A DNA stretch of 19,904 bases, from positions 11,667 to 31,570 of the forward strand of contig DBXF01000072.1 of assembly GCA_002309295.1 (NCBI GenBank), given 5' to 3'. How positions within the stretch are numbered: the first letter of the stretch is position 1; the number at the start of each line of letters is the position of its first letter. Under the pieces are notes generated by a model, which worked only from the letters and a program-made list of their open reading frames with translations, did not search any database and was not told the DNA's origin. A program made the position numbers and the translations under genes. The DNA comes from Bacteroidales bacterium UBA1219. GTDB lineage: Bacteria; Bacteroidota; Bacteroidia; Bacteroidales; P3. Below, piece by piece: positions 7,463-16,449 of this stretch.

Positions 7463-7559
7463 GCAGGAGAGGAAACCCCTTAGCCGTAAGGGTGCTAATT
7501 GTCGCAAAAAACTCCTCTCTCCCTGCCGTTTTGCGGGAGTTTTGTGTTAAAAAACACAA
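7463..7559. other. Cluster of nested inverted repeats in the divergent intergenic region
   Basis: Several stems can be drawn. CCCTTA (7477-7482) pairs with TAAGGG (7487-7492) around a GCCG loop. GCAGG (7463-7467) pairs with CCTGC (7522-7526), and AGAGG (7468-7472) with CCTCT (7514-7518), enclosing the first hairpin. AAAACTCC (7508-7515) pairs with GGAGTTTT (7536-7543), or CTCCC (7519-7523) with GGGAG (7535-7539). TTGTGTT (7542-7548) pairs with AACACAA (7553-7559). Some of these exclude each other. It could be a bidirectional terminator/insulator, an operator or a small RNA; no promoter was found for an RNA. Confidence 0.45.
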
Positions 7560-7561
7560 GT

Positions 7562-7595
7562 TTTGGTGTTTATTCAATTATTTTGTGTAAATTTG
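7562..7595 (+). promoter_or_regulatory. Promoter of the first T9SS cargo gene
   Basis: The -7 box TAAATTTG is at 7588-7595. TTTG at 7562-7565, with a spacer of about 22 bases, is a candidate -33 element. The start codon at 7640 follows about 45 bases later, after an A-rich leader. The flanking bases GTG before and CA after the box match those around the dehydrogenase promoter. Confidence 0.72.
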
Positions 7596-7639
7596 CAACC
7601 GTAAAACGACAAAGATTATTAATCAAAAATTATAACAAA

Positions 7640-10168
7640 ATGAAGAAGTTACTATCATTTTTCGCAATTATGTGCCTTGTGGGGATTGCCTCCGTTAAGG
7701 CCCAGAGTGCCAGCGACTCGTCGTATGCCCGCGACTTGAGCTACAGCACCATCAGCACCGCCACCCTGCCGGTTTCCGTTTCCGACTCGTTGGTGGACAC
7801 GACGAAAATTCTCCTCGACTTGCGCAAAGGTGTCAGTGCCAACGGCTACTCCTTCAGCGTCGGCTCGTCATGTGCAATGGCTATAGAACTGCGGGCTTCC
7901 GGCTCTTGGGACAGCTATCTGTATTTGCTCGACAACAATTACCGTAGGATAGCCTCCAACGACGACTGGCATGGTTCGTCAGGCTCGGGCAGCCGTATTG
8001 TCAAAATCCTTGCCCCCGGCACCTACCACATTGTTGCTACCAATTATTCAGGTAGCGTTTCAGGTAGCTCGCTAAATTATCAGATAGTGCTCGACACCAT
8101 TAGCGTGCTGCCTCTGAGCGCCGTGGCATGCACCAACATCCCTTTGCTGGGCTCCGTAACCGACACCTTAGGGCAGAATTGCCCCACATCCCACATTTAC
8201 AACGAGTTTATCAAGGTGAAATGCTACTCGGTACAGTTGCCGCAGTGCAATTTCGAGGTGACTATAAATCGTGGTGATAGGAATATTGTGCTAATGGATG
8301 ATAGCTACAACATTGTCCGCACCTATGGAAGCTTTAGGGGCTTTGTGGCTCCCATCACCACTCCCGGCACCTACCACATCTTCACTTTTGTCCAGGACGA
8401 ATTTAGTTCCGATGCAACGTTGTCCGAATTTTTCACAATTCGTACCGACACTGTTAGTGCGGCAAAATTCCCCCAACTCAGCTACCGCAGCATAAACATC
8501 GGCGACACCGTGTGCGACTCGCTCGACGGCACCGACCCATACTACTTCGACGAATACTCCAATACAACGCTCCTGGGCAAGTCGTATGAGCCCAACAACG
8601 GTTTGAAGCATGTGAAGGGTTTCCGCATGCGCACAGCCGCCACAACCCATTATCTCAGCGTTAAGGAAACAAGCACATCGATGCAAGACGGATATGTTTT
8701 GTTGTACCTGCTCGATTCGAACTACAACATTTTGATTTCTGCCCGAGGTGGCGACATATATACAAAAGTGGAGCCATCGACCACATACTATATTTGTCTG
8801 ACATCGGCCAGAACGCAAGATACAGGCGATTTCTGTCTGTACACTTCGGAAGTCGGCGACCTTCCTAACATTTTCTATGTCGATGCGGTGAACGGCGACG
8901 ACTACAACAACGGCCTAACACCCTCCACGGCCCTTGCCACAATAGGTCGTGCACAATCCCTTTGTTCCACACCTATGAGGATCTATCTTACCGACGACTA
9001 CCATTTCGATGCAAACACCATTTATTTCAGCAGTTATGTGGAGTTTTTCCCATACGGTAAAAATATTCGTCTATACCCTTATGTGAATAATTACGACAAT
9101 ATTTTGGTATCCCCTTCCGGTATGATATTCGGTAATCCCGACGACACTCTGTTTTTTGTGATAGATTCGGCAGGTACCGTAGCAAATCCATTAGAAGGGG
9201 AGTTGATTTATGGAGATTTCTATGCTGAAATTAACAGACTCAAGATAAGCAACTCCGTTTGGAATAACGATTTCTTTAGTGTCGACAGCATCTCGCTGAG
9301 AAACTGCGAAATAACCAACAATGTTGTAAATGATGACTTTTTGGAGGCGGAGGGTATTTCGATAATAAATACCACTATTGCAGGCAACAGTGTGCTAGGG
9401 TCTTTAATGAGGACTTTGTCGTTGACGTTCACCAATTCGACAATGACAAACAACGCATTCAGAGAACCGATACTTATGGAGTATCCCATCGGAGATGTAA
9501 GATTAAACAGCGGCACTATAAGCAACAACACTTTCTCGCCCGCAGAAGAAGATTATATGACGATATTTACTCCTCTTGGATTGGATTCAACACATCTTGG
9601 AGGCCTGTTTTTCTTGTATGCATGTCCGGTACATATCGGCACCGGTTTCACTACCGACCAATATCTGTTCCTCGACACGGGCAGCTATGTTTACATCGAA
9701 CAGAGTCTGCCAGCAACCGCCAACTATACTATTTATCCGATACTGTTGGATTTATTCACCGAATCTATAACACCATATTATTATGAAGGCCGCAAAGTGC
9801 TTGCAGGCAATTCATCGTTTGTCGCCGCCAACTACGGCCGTTTCACCATGATTCAGCCCGACGACCAGACTTGGTACCTGCACAGCGACGGTAAGATGTA
9901 CTCCTCGCAGGAGGGCATAGCCCAAGCCGAGCAGGCCGACGTGGCGTTGTATCCCAACCCCGCCAGCGACCGTTTCGTGGTTGAACTCAACGGCACTGAA
10001 GCCGACGAAATCTGCCTGTTCGACATCTACGGCAAACAGGTGAAACGCGTTGCAGCCTCGCAAGGCGCTAATAGCATCGGAGTGCAGAATTTCGCACGTG
10101 GCATATATTTCGTGCAGGTGCGCAAGAACGGCACTGTGGTGGCCACACGCAAGTTAGTTAAGAAATAA
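7640..10168 (+). CDS. T9SS type A sorting-domain protein with PPC-like modules and beta-helix region (paralogue 1)
   Basis: 842 residues from the ATG at 7640, chosen because it opens on the signal peptide (MKKLLSFFAIMCLVGIASVKA) 45 bases after a good promoter. The frame runs back to a TTG at 7499, but that lies upstream of the promoter. Domains in order: three beta-sandwich modules of the bacterial pre-peptidase C-terminal (PPC-like) kind at about 45-155, 165-272 and 280-402, with signatures such as SWDSYLYLLDNNY and LAPGTYHIVA; a turn motif FYVDAVNGDDYNNGLTP at about 412 that often starts right-handed parallel beta-helices; a helix-like repeat region rich in N/T/S to about 700; and a T9SS type A sorting domain from about 768 (ALYPNPASDRF, FDIYGKQV, ARGIYFVQV, KLVKK end). 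It would be exported by Sec, then carried across the outer membrane by T9SS and released or attached to the surface. Ligand or substrate unknown; no enzyme motif seen. Confidence 0.93.
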   Translation: MKKLLSFFAIMCLVGIASVKAQSASDSSYARDLSYSTISTATLPVSVSDSLVDTTKILLDLRKGVSANGYSFSVGSSCAMAIELRASGSWDSYLYLLDNNYRRIASNDDWHGSSGSGSRIVKILAPGTYHIVATNYSGSVSGSSLNYQIVLDTISVLPLSAVACTNIPLLGSVTDTLGQNCPTSHIYNEFIKVKCYSVQLPQCNFEVTINRGDRNIVLMDDSYNIVRTYGSFRGFVAPITTPGTYHIFTFVQDEFSSDATLSEFFTIRTDTVSAAKFPQLSYRSINIGDTVCDSLDGTDPYYFDEYSNTTLLGKSYEPNNGLKHVKGFRMRTAATTHYLSVKETSTSMQDGYVLLYLLDSNYNILISARGGDIYTKVEPSTTYYICLTSARTQDTGDFCLYTSEVGDLPNIFYVDAVNGDDYNNGLTPSTALATIGRAQSLCSTPMRIYLTDDYHFDANTIYFSSYVEFFPYGKNIRLYPYVNNYDNILVSPSGMIFGNPDDTLFFVIDSAGTVANPLEGELIYGDFYAEINRLKISNSVWNNDFFSVDSISLRNCEITNNVVNDDFLEAEGISIINTTIAGNSVLGSLMRTLSLTFTNSTMTNNAFREPILMEYPIGDVRLNSGTISNNTFSPAEEDYMTIFTPLGLDSTHLGGLFFLYACPVHIGTGFTTDQYLFLDTGSYVYIEQSLPATANYTIYPILLDLFTESITPYYYEGRKVLAGNSSFVAANYGRFTMIQPDDQTWYLHSDGKMYSSQEGIAQAEQADVALYPNPASDRFVVELNGTEADEICLFDIYGKQVKRVAASQGANSIGVQNFARGIYFVQVRKNGTVVATRKLVKK

Positions 10169-10189
10169 GAATTTATAATTGATAATTGT

Positions 10190-10219
10190 AGAGACGCACG
10201 GCCGTGCGTCTCTTTTTTT
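10190..10219 (+). terminator. Strong palindromic terminator after paralogue 1
   Basis: A perfect 24-base palindrome (10190-10213; arm AGAGACGCACGG) is followed by a run of T to 10219. It begins 21 bases after the stop codon. The same arm sequence recurs after the second paralogue. Confidence 0.9.
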
Positions 10220-10284
10220 ATTGGTTGTGGCGAGAAAAAATAACGGAAAAACGTTAAAAATTCCAAACAAAATAAAAAAAATAT

Positions 10285-10292
10285 TATATTTG
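10285..10292 (+). promoter_or_regulatory. -7 box of the second T9SS cargo gene
   Basis: TATATTTG matches TAnnTTTG exactly and lies about 44 bases before the start codon at 10336. No convincing TTG -33 element was seen upstream. Confidence 0.65.
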
Positions 10293-10335
10293 CACGATGT
10301 AATAACAAGATAGTATTAATTAAAACATATTCAAA

Positions 10336-12906
10336 ATGAAGAAGTTATTATCATTTTTCGCAATTGTGTGCCTTGTAGGTATAGTCTCCGTAAAGGCGCA
10401 AAGCAGCAGCGATTCGGCCTATGTGAGAAATTTTAACTACAGGTATCTCAACGTGGGCAATCTGCCAATCAGTATTCAGGACACCCTTAATTCAAGCCAT
10501 TCTAATTGCAAAATAATTAAGGATGAGAATAACAGCTATCTCCGTAGGGGTCAATGGGCAAAAGGTTATGCCATAAACATAACAAGCCCCACGGCTCTCA
10601 ACATCAAGATGCTTTCGGGCGGCTGGGACTGCTTCCTATATCTGCTGGACAGCAGTTTTAGCGTAGTCACTTACAACGACGACTATAACGGTTCAGATTA
10701 TGGCAGCCGTGTAGTATATGCCCTTCAGCCTGGGCAATACTTTATTATAGCCGCATCGTATGACAATGATTTATCTAGCATTAACGAGAATTATTCTCTT
10801 ACTATAAATGCTATTAACGCTGTGGATTACAGCGGTCTTAACTATACCTCCAGGGCTTTTAGTACCCCGTTTACCGATACACTCGGGTCCAACAGTCAGA
10901 TTCTTGCCGAAATGAGCGATCAAATCCAAGGAAATTATGCCAAAGGCTATACCATTCAGGCCCCTCAGTGCAATATGAAAGTATCCATTTATGGAAATAA
11001 TCGTTCGGTAGTGGTTCTCGACAACAACTATAACTCCTTGCCGTATTACAGTGGTAGAGGAGATTCTAAGGTGATTCCCTTGCCTCAAGCCGGTACATAC
11101 CGCATTGTGGCATATTCCACTAACGATTATGAGACCGAAACAAGTCTTTCGGATACATTTGCCATTGCCATCGATACAATTTCAGTTTGCTCTTATCCCA
11201 CTTTGAATTACAGAAACATAAACATGGGCGACACCATAATCGACTCCTTTGTTGACATGGATCCTTACATACTCATTCCTACGAGCGGCAGTATTGGACC
11301 TCGTGCCTCACGAGTGGGAAATCTCTACCATGCCAAAGGTTACCGCATCCAAACAGGTGCCAATGTCAATTATTTCGACAACAACATGCTGTCTAGTACA
11401 ATCCAAGGTGGTAATTACGTGATTTTGCTTGACGCGAACTTCAATGAAATTGCCCGCTCCTATACCTACAGTTACACAGGTCCTGGCAGGTTGTACACAA
11501 GAGTGTCGCCGTCGACAACATATTATTTAGTGGTACAATCCTGCTCCTACAATTCTGGCGATACCGGCAGCTACAGTTTCTACAATCGTGCTACCAGCGA
11601 CATAGCCAATACTTATTATGTGGATGCCCTCAACGGTAGCGACGGCCGCAACGGCCTCACACCCACAACAGCCATTGCCACCATCGACACCGCCATGGCC
11701 CGCGGAAATGGTGTTGCAAGAATTTACCTTACCGAGGACTATCATTTTGACAACATCTTGTATGCCGCACAGTATCTCGAAATTTACCCATACCAGAAAA
11801 ACATAAAACTTATCCCCGATGGTCCCATTCATGACGACGTGTTTGATAACGGACAAATTCTTGTGCTCGGCAAAGAAGGCGACAGCCTGTATTTACTGAT
11901 GGATTCCATCGACGGCTCGAACTTCGACAACTTTATCGATGATTACGACATGGTGGAAATCAACAATCTGAAAGTTCGCAACTGTAAATTCGAATATTAT
12001 TTTTTCGATGCAAATATGTTGGTCGTTCGTAATAGTGAGTTTATCAACGATACAGTTATGGACGACGAAATGTTTTACGCAAGCAAACGGCTTCATTTTA
12101 TTAACACCACTATTTCGAACAACAATTTTCTTAGTGGCGGTGTGTTTTCCACTAATAATTTAACTATGGAAAACAGCACCATAGCTAACAACAGAATTAA
12201 TTCTCCATTTTTCTTCTACTCGTCTACTAGTGAAGTCAATCTTATAAGTGGCAGCATACGCAACAATGTTGTTTCGGGTAACGGTTTGTCAGAGGCGGCA
12301 TCAATGTTGGGATGCGACACCACCAATCTGGGCGGACTGTTCTTGCTATTCGGAGCCACTGCAAACTGGGGTGCCGGATTTATGATGGACCTCAACAGTT
12401 ATGTATTAATGGACTCGCTGTCTTCAATTGCGCTTAGCGAGAATATCAACGGTCCCGCCGTGGCACAGATATTGCCGGTGAATATTAATATGTACGTAGG
12501 ATCTGTATCGACAGGCTATACCGAAGGCCGTCGTGTACTGTCGGGTCCTGCAAATATCCTTTCTTCTAACTACACCCGCTTTGTGTTGGCTCAGCCCTCC
12601 GACCGTGCATGGTACATCCACCCCGACGGCACTATCCACTCCTATGGCGTTGGTATAGAGCAAACTGAGCAAGCCGAAGTTGCCGTGTATCCCAACCCCG
12701 CCAGCGATAGAGTCGTTGTCCGTCTCGACGGCACCGAGGCCGACGAAATCTGTGTGCTCGACATCTACGGCAAACAGGTGAAACGCATCGCCGCCACCGA
12801 AGGAACACAGACCATCGGCCTGCAAGGTCTTGCCAAAGGAATGTATTTCGTGCAGGTGCGCAAGGATGGAGCCGCAGTTGCTACAAAGAAAATAATTAAG
12901 AAATAA
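10336..12906 (+). CDS. T9SS type A sorting-domain protein with PPC-like modules and beta-helix region (paralogue 2)
   Basis: 856 residues with the same architecture as the preceding gene: an almost identical signal peptide (MKKLLSFFAIVCLVGIVSVKA); three PPC-like beta-sandwich modules in the first 420 residues (GWDCFLYLLDSSF, LQPGQYFIIA, LPQAGTYRIVA); the FYVDALNGSDGRNGLTP motif at about 427; an N/S/T-rich beta-helix-like region with repeated strand-turn units (INTTISNNNFLSGG, MENSTIANNRINS); and a type A sorting domain from about 783 (AVYPNPASDRVVV, LDIYGKQVKR, KGMYFVQVRK). Identity with paralogue 1 is highest at both ends and low in the middle. It is a separate transcription unit, with a terminator before it, its own -7 box and its own terminator. 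Probably a secreted or surface protein; the binding partner is unknown. Confidence 0.93.
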   Translation: MKKLLSFFAIVCLVGIVSVKAQSSSDSAYVRNFNYRYLNVGNLPISIQDTLNSSHSNCKIIKDENNSYLRRGQWAKGYAINITSPTALNIKMLSGGWDCFLYLLDSSFSVVTYNDDYNGSDYGSRVVYALQPGQYFIIAASYDNDLSSINENYSLTINAINAVDYSGLNYTSRAFSTPFTDTLGSNSQILAEMSDQIQGNYAKGYTIQAPQCNMKVSIYGNNRSVVVLDNNYNSLPYYSGRGDSKVIPLPQAGTYRIVAYSTNDYETETSLSDTFAIAIDTISVCSYPTLNYRNINMGDTIIDSFVDMDPYILIPTSGSIGPRASRVGNLYHAKGYRIQTGANVNYFDNNMLSSTIQGGNYVILLDANFNEIARSYTYSYTGPGRLYTRVSPSTTYYLVVQSCSYNSGDTGSYSFYNRATSDIANTYYVDALNGSDGRNGLTPTTAIATIDTAMARGNGVARIYLTEDYHFDNILYAAQYLEIYPYQKNIKLIPDGPIHDDVFDNGQILVLGKEGDSLYLLMDSIDGSNFDNFIDDYDMVEINNLKVRNCKFEYYFFDANMLVVRNSEFINDTVMDDEMFYASKRLHFINTTISNNNFLSGGVFSTNNLTMENSTIANNRINSPFFFYSSTSEVNLISGSIRNNVVSGNGLSEAASMLGCDTTNLGGLFLLFGATANWGAGFMMDLNSYVLMDSLSSIALSENINGPAVAQILPVNINMYVGSVSTGYTEGRRVLSGPANILSSNYTRFVLAQPSDRAWYIHPDGTIHSYGVGIEQTEQAEVAVYPNPASDRVVVRLDGTEADEICVLDIYGKQVKRIAATEGTQTIGLQGLAKGMYFVQVRKDGAAVATKKIIKK

Positions 12907-12927
12907 GAGTTAAGAATTAATAATTTG

Positions 12928-12979
12928 AGAGACGCACGGATGTGCGTCTCTTTTTTTATATCGTGCGTCTCTTTTTTTT
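12928..12979 (+). terminator. Palindromic terminator after paralogue 2 with a duplicated 3' arm and T-tract
   Basis: AGAGACGCAC (12928-12937) pairs with GTGCGTCTCT (12942-12951) around the loop GGAT, followed by T's to 12957. Twenty-one bases further on, the 3' arm and its T-run occur again (GTGCGTCTCT at 12963-12972, T's to 12979), with no second 5' arm. Confidence 0.88.
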
Positions 12980-13027
12980 GTGGATATCCGAAAATCTGAA
13001 AAACGAAAATTTTTCACCAAAAAATTG

Positions 13028-13035
13028 TATATTTG
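13028..13035 (+). promoter_or_regulatory. -7 box of the AsmA-sigma-anti-sigma operon
   Basis: TATATTTG is an exact TAnnTTTG match about 100 bases upstream of the AsmA start, implying a leader of roughly 95 bases. A five-codon open frame (ATG at 13120, TAG just before 13138) sits in the leader directly ahead of the main start. No clear -33 TTG was seen. Confidence 0.6.
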
Positions 13036-13137
13036 CATTGCGACAAAAATAAAATTTTTCGCGTAAACTGTTGAAAATCCGTAATATGTATTGAATATTC
13101 TGTTGCGGAGAGCAAAATAATGGATAAACGATAGGCA

Positions 13138-16100
13138 ATGGAAGAAACTGCTGGCAAGGAACAGAAACCAAAAAAGAAGAAAAGCGTGGCGCGCAGGGTG
13201 GTGAAAATCACTCTTATTACCCTGCTGTCGTTAGTTCTGCTTGTACTCATTGCCGTGGGCGTGGCCTTGTATGTGGTTTTCACTCCCGAAAAGGTTACCA
13301 AAGTGGTGAATACCTACGCCGACCGTTTTCTCAACGCCGATGTGCAGTTCGAAAAGGTGGACATCACTTTTCTCTCCACCTTCCCCGATTTCTACCTCAC
13401 TTTGGACAAAGGTTCCATCGTCTCCCACGCCATTGCCGCCGATGCCCCCGACTACTCCAAAAGTCGCGACAGCCTGTTGGCCTTCCAGTCGTGTCGCATA
13501 CAGCTCGACCCTGTGAAATACCTGAAAACCAAGGATGTGGACATCGAAGAGATTACCTTCGACGGCGTTACGGCCTACGCTTACGTAACTCCCACAGGCA
13601 CAGCTAACTGGGACATAATGCTGCCCTCGGAGCCCGACACCACGGAGTCGGAGTTTGTTATCGACGACTATGTGAAGTCGGTAACGGTGAAGAAAATTTC
13701 TTTCAACACTAAATCAGTGGTTTACGAGGATTGCCAGTCCAACACCCTAGCTTCGCTTGACAATTTGAGGTTGGCGCTCGCCGGCGATTTTTATCAGATG
13801 AAAACGGCGGTGGATTTGGAGGCCTCGGTGCAGGGCGTCAACCTGAAAACCGACAGCGTGCAGCTTGCCAATAATATGGACATCGGTTTGGAAACCAAAC
13901 TGTTGGCCGACCTCGATGCTTCGCGTTACGACCTCGACTCCGCCACGCTTCTGGTGAACAACAACCGTTTCCGGTTGAACGGCTTTGTGTCGATGCCCGA
14001 CACCGACGCCATCGATATGGACCTGTGGCTCGATGGCCAGATACCTGCCCTCGACCTTTTCAAACAGCTGGTTCCGGTGGTTTACTTGCCGATTCTTAAC
14101 CACGTTGAAGTGAAAGGCAAACTCGATGTGGATGCTTGTGTGACAGGTACTTACTCCAAAAACTCTATGCCCGAAATCAAAGCTTCGCTGTTTTTGGACA
14201 GTGCCTATATCAACTACGATGCTCTGGGTTTCGCCATCCGCGACATCAACCTTGTTGCCGACGCTTTCATCGACCTAACGAGCAACTGCCGTTCGCATGC
14301 CAATATCGACTGGCTCACTTTGCGTACCAATTTCCTCTCCGCCAAGGTAAAGGCAACGCTCGACAACCTGCTCGGAGACCCGCTCGTTTCTGCCAAAGGC
14401 AAGATAAAGGCCGATGTGGGGCAGACGCTCTCTTATTTTCCGGTGCTCCCCAAAGGCATGTCGGCCAAAGGCTTTGCCAATATCGATATGAATGTCAACA
14501 CCCTGCTTAGCGATGCAACCGACGTGCGTTTGGAACGCATAAAAGCCGACGCCAAAATCGGTCTCGACCGTTTTGCTTTCAGCTCGCTATACGACACGCT
14601 TTACGCGACTTTCAAGCATGGCGATGTGCTGTTGAAAACCAACGTGCCGTCGCAGAAGATGGGGGGCAAGGCGCTGTTCGACGCCGATGCCGACCTCGAC
14701 TCGGTGTGGTTGCTTTACTGCGATTTGGCCAAAGGCACTGTGGGCAACGCGAAAATCGCAGCGCAGATGGCTCCCGAAAGAGAGGGGCGCGTTACCTCCA
14801 CCGTGGCACGTTTCGACCTCGGCAACCCCAATCTGGTACTCGACAGCGACATCGATTATGTGAGCGACAATACCGTGGTGAACCTTTCCATGCTCCCGTC
14901 GAAAAGCAATGCCGCTTCGCCGCAGCTCAACTTAGGGCTTAACTCGGGACGCACCAAAATCTTCTACGACAGTATCGATGTGGATTTGAAAAATGCCGAC
15001 ATTCAGTTGGCTATGCGGCCCATAAACAATACCAAGCGTGTACGCGACAGCCTTGCTCCCCGCGACACCGCAAATCGTGGCAAGATACGCCACCAACGTT
15101 TTCTGGAGCTTAACACCGACCAAACCATCGACTACCTGCTTGCCAGTCTCGAACCCGACACCACAGCAAAAGGCGACACTATGGACATAGTGCAGAATTT
15201 CCTCAGTCGCTGGAGCGTGAACACCGACGTGAAATTCAATTCCGCCAAGGTGCGCACCCCAGATTTGAACTATCCTGCCCATATAATGAACGCCAATTTC
15301 TCGTTCGATGGCAAAGATTTGAAAGTCAACGCTTTGACGGTGAACGTGCGACGTACCGACTTGCAGCTTACGGGTACGTTGAAACATCTGCGGCGTTCCG
15401 TGCTAGGCCGGAGCAAATGGGAAGGCGATTTCTGTTTGAAATCCACCTTGCTCAAAGCCAGCGACTTGATGAATATCCTGAAGTCGGACACTCCTCCGGC
15501 AACCACCGACAGCCTTGCGCAAAGCAGAATGCTGTTGGCCGAAGATACCGCCATCAGTCAGATTATTGTTGTGCCCGACAATATCGACATCACTCTGCAG
15601 ACCAATCTGCGCGAGGTGCGTTACGACAAGGCCGTGCTCAACAACGTCAACGGAAAAATCGCTGTGCGCAATAGCTATATCATCCTCGACGGACTTAATT
15701 TCAAATCCACGATAGGCAACGTACACACCACGCTTTTCTACAAAGCCGCCGACAAAAGAGGCGCCGATGTATCCGCCGACCTTGTTGTGGACAAACTAAA
15801 CATCACCAACCTGATAACCCAGATACCCGAAATAGACACCATGTTGCCCATGTTGCGCTCGTTCGAAGGACTTATCTCCGCCGACATTATGGCTTTGGGC
15901 AAACTCACCCCCAATTTCGACATCGACATACCGTCGATCAACGCCTCGTGTCTGGTGCGCGGCGACAGCCTTGTGCTGTTGGACAATGAGACCTTCCGAA
16001 AAATCTCCAAGTTGCTGTTGTTCAAGAATAAATACCGCAACCTTATCGACAGTCTGTCGCTGGAATTTGTGATGAAAAACAAAGTGATAAACTTCTTCCC

Positions 16101-16419
16101 GTTTATCTTTGCCATCGACCGCTACAAAGTCGGGATCCTCGGCACACAGTACGCCGACATGACTTTCGACTACAAGTTTGTAGCGCTGAAATGGCCGTTG
16201 CTTCTGAAACTGCTGGTGAAATACAAGGGCGACCTCAACGACCTCGACCACGCCAAACTGAGAATCGGTATCGACAAACGCAAGACAGGCTACGCCAAAG
16301 AATTCGAGAATCTGGAGACCTTCTCCACCGTGCGGAAACAGATACAGAACGTGCTGCGCAAAGGACGTCAGGATGCGATGCAGACCACGTCGCAGGACGA
16401 AAAAAATGACGAGAAATAA
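13138..16419 (+). CDS. AsmA-family protein (large envelope protein, bridge-like lipid-transfer superfamily)
   Basis: 1093 residues. A lysine-rich cytoplasmic start (KKKKSVARR) is followed by one transmembrane helix (about 22-47). Next comes the AsmA N-terminal region with TPEKVTKVVNTYADRFLNADVQFEKVDITFLSTFPDFYLTL, then a very long series of beta-strands and a C-terminal AsmA-like region (about 890-1060; FEGLISADIMALGKL, FRKISKLLLF). The family includes AsmA, TamB and YhdP, which span the periplasm and are linked to phospholipid transport and outer-membrane homeostasis. The product would be inner-membrane anchored with its body in the periplasm. It has its own -7 box and is followed after 30 bases by the sigma-factor gene with no terminator, so it probably heads that operon. 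Family call is firm; the exact role in this organism is inferred. Confidence 0.9.
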   Translation: MEETAGKEQKPKKKKSVARRVVKITLITLLSLVLLVLIAVGVALYVVFTPEKVTKVVNTYADRFLNADVQFEKVDITFLSTFPDFYLTLDKGSIVSHAIAADAPDYSKSRDSLLAFQSCRIQLDPVKYLKTKDVDIEEITFDGVTAYAYVTPTGTANWDIMLPSEPDTTESEFVIDDYVKSVTVKKISFNTKSVVYEDCQSNTLASLDNLRLALAGDFYQMKTAVDLEASVQGVNLKTDSVQLANNMDIGLETKLLADLDASRYDLDSATLLVNNNRFRLNGFVSMPDTDAIDMDLWLDGQIPALDLFKQLVPVVYLPILNHVEVKGKLDVDACVTGTYSKNSMPEIKASLFLDSAYINYDALGFAIRDINLVADAFIDLTSNCRSHANIDWLTLRTNFLSAKVKATLDNLLGDPLVSAKGKIKADVGQTLSYFPVLPKGMSAKGFANIDMNVNTLLSDATDVRLERIKADAKIGLDRFAFSSLYDTLYATFKHGDVLLKTNVPSQKMGGKALFDADADLDSVWLLYCDLAKGTVGNAKIAAQMAPEREGRVTSTVARFDLGNPNLVLDSDIDYVSDNTVVNLSMLPSKSNAASPQLNLGLNSGRTKIFYDSIDVDLKNADIQLAMRPINNTKRVRDSLAPRDTANRGKIRHQRFLELNTDQTIDYLLASLEPDTTAKGDTMDIVQNFLSRWSVNTDVKFNSAKVRTPDLNYPAHIMNANFSFDGKDLKVNALTVNVRRTDLQLTGTLKHLRRSVLGRSKWEGDFCLKSTLLKASDLMNILKSDTPPATTDSLAQSRMLLAEDTAISQIIVVPDNIDITLQTNLREVRYDKAVLNNVNGKIAVRNSYIILDGLNFKSTIGNVHTTLFYKAADKRGADVSADLVVDKLNITNLITQIPEIDTMLPMLRSFEGLISADIMALGKLTPNFDIDIPSINASCLVRGDSLVLLDNETFRKISKLLLFKNKYRNLIDSLSLEFVMKNKVINFFPFIFAIDRYKVGILGTQYADMTFDYKFVALKWPLLLKLLVKYKGDLNDLDHAKLRIGIDKRKTGYAKEFENLETFSTVRKQIQNVLRKGRQDAMQTTSQDEKNDEK

Positions 16420-16449
16420 AAGTTTACAGCAAACCGAAGTACTAAATAA

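Noticed and set aside
7463..7559. Known riboswitch class
   Set aside because: The segment GGGTGCTAATT recalled riboswitch-like motifs, but I could not match conserved cores of the TPP, cobalamin, SAM, preQ1 or fluoride classes, and it lies upstream of the promoter at 7588.
7499..7639. TTG start 47 codons upstream of the first T9SS gene
   Set aside because: It lies upstream of the TAnnTTTG box at 7588, so it would not be in the main transcript, and it would bury the signal peptide.
13120..13134. Five-codon leader peptide ahead of the AsmA gene
   Set aside because: ATG-GAT-AAA-CGA-TAG is present, but so short a frame arises easily by chance; no supporting signal.
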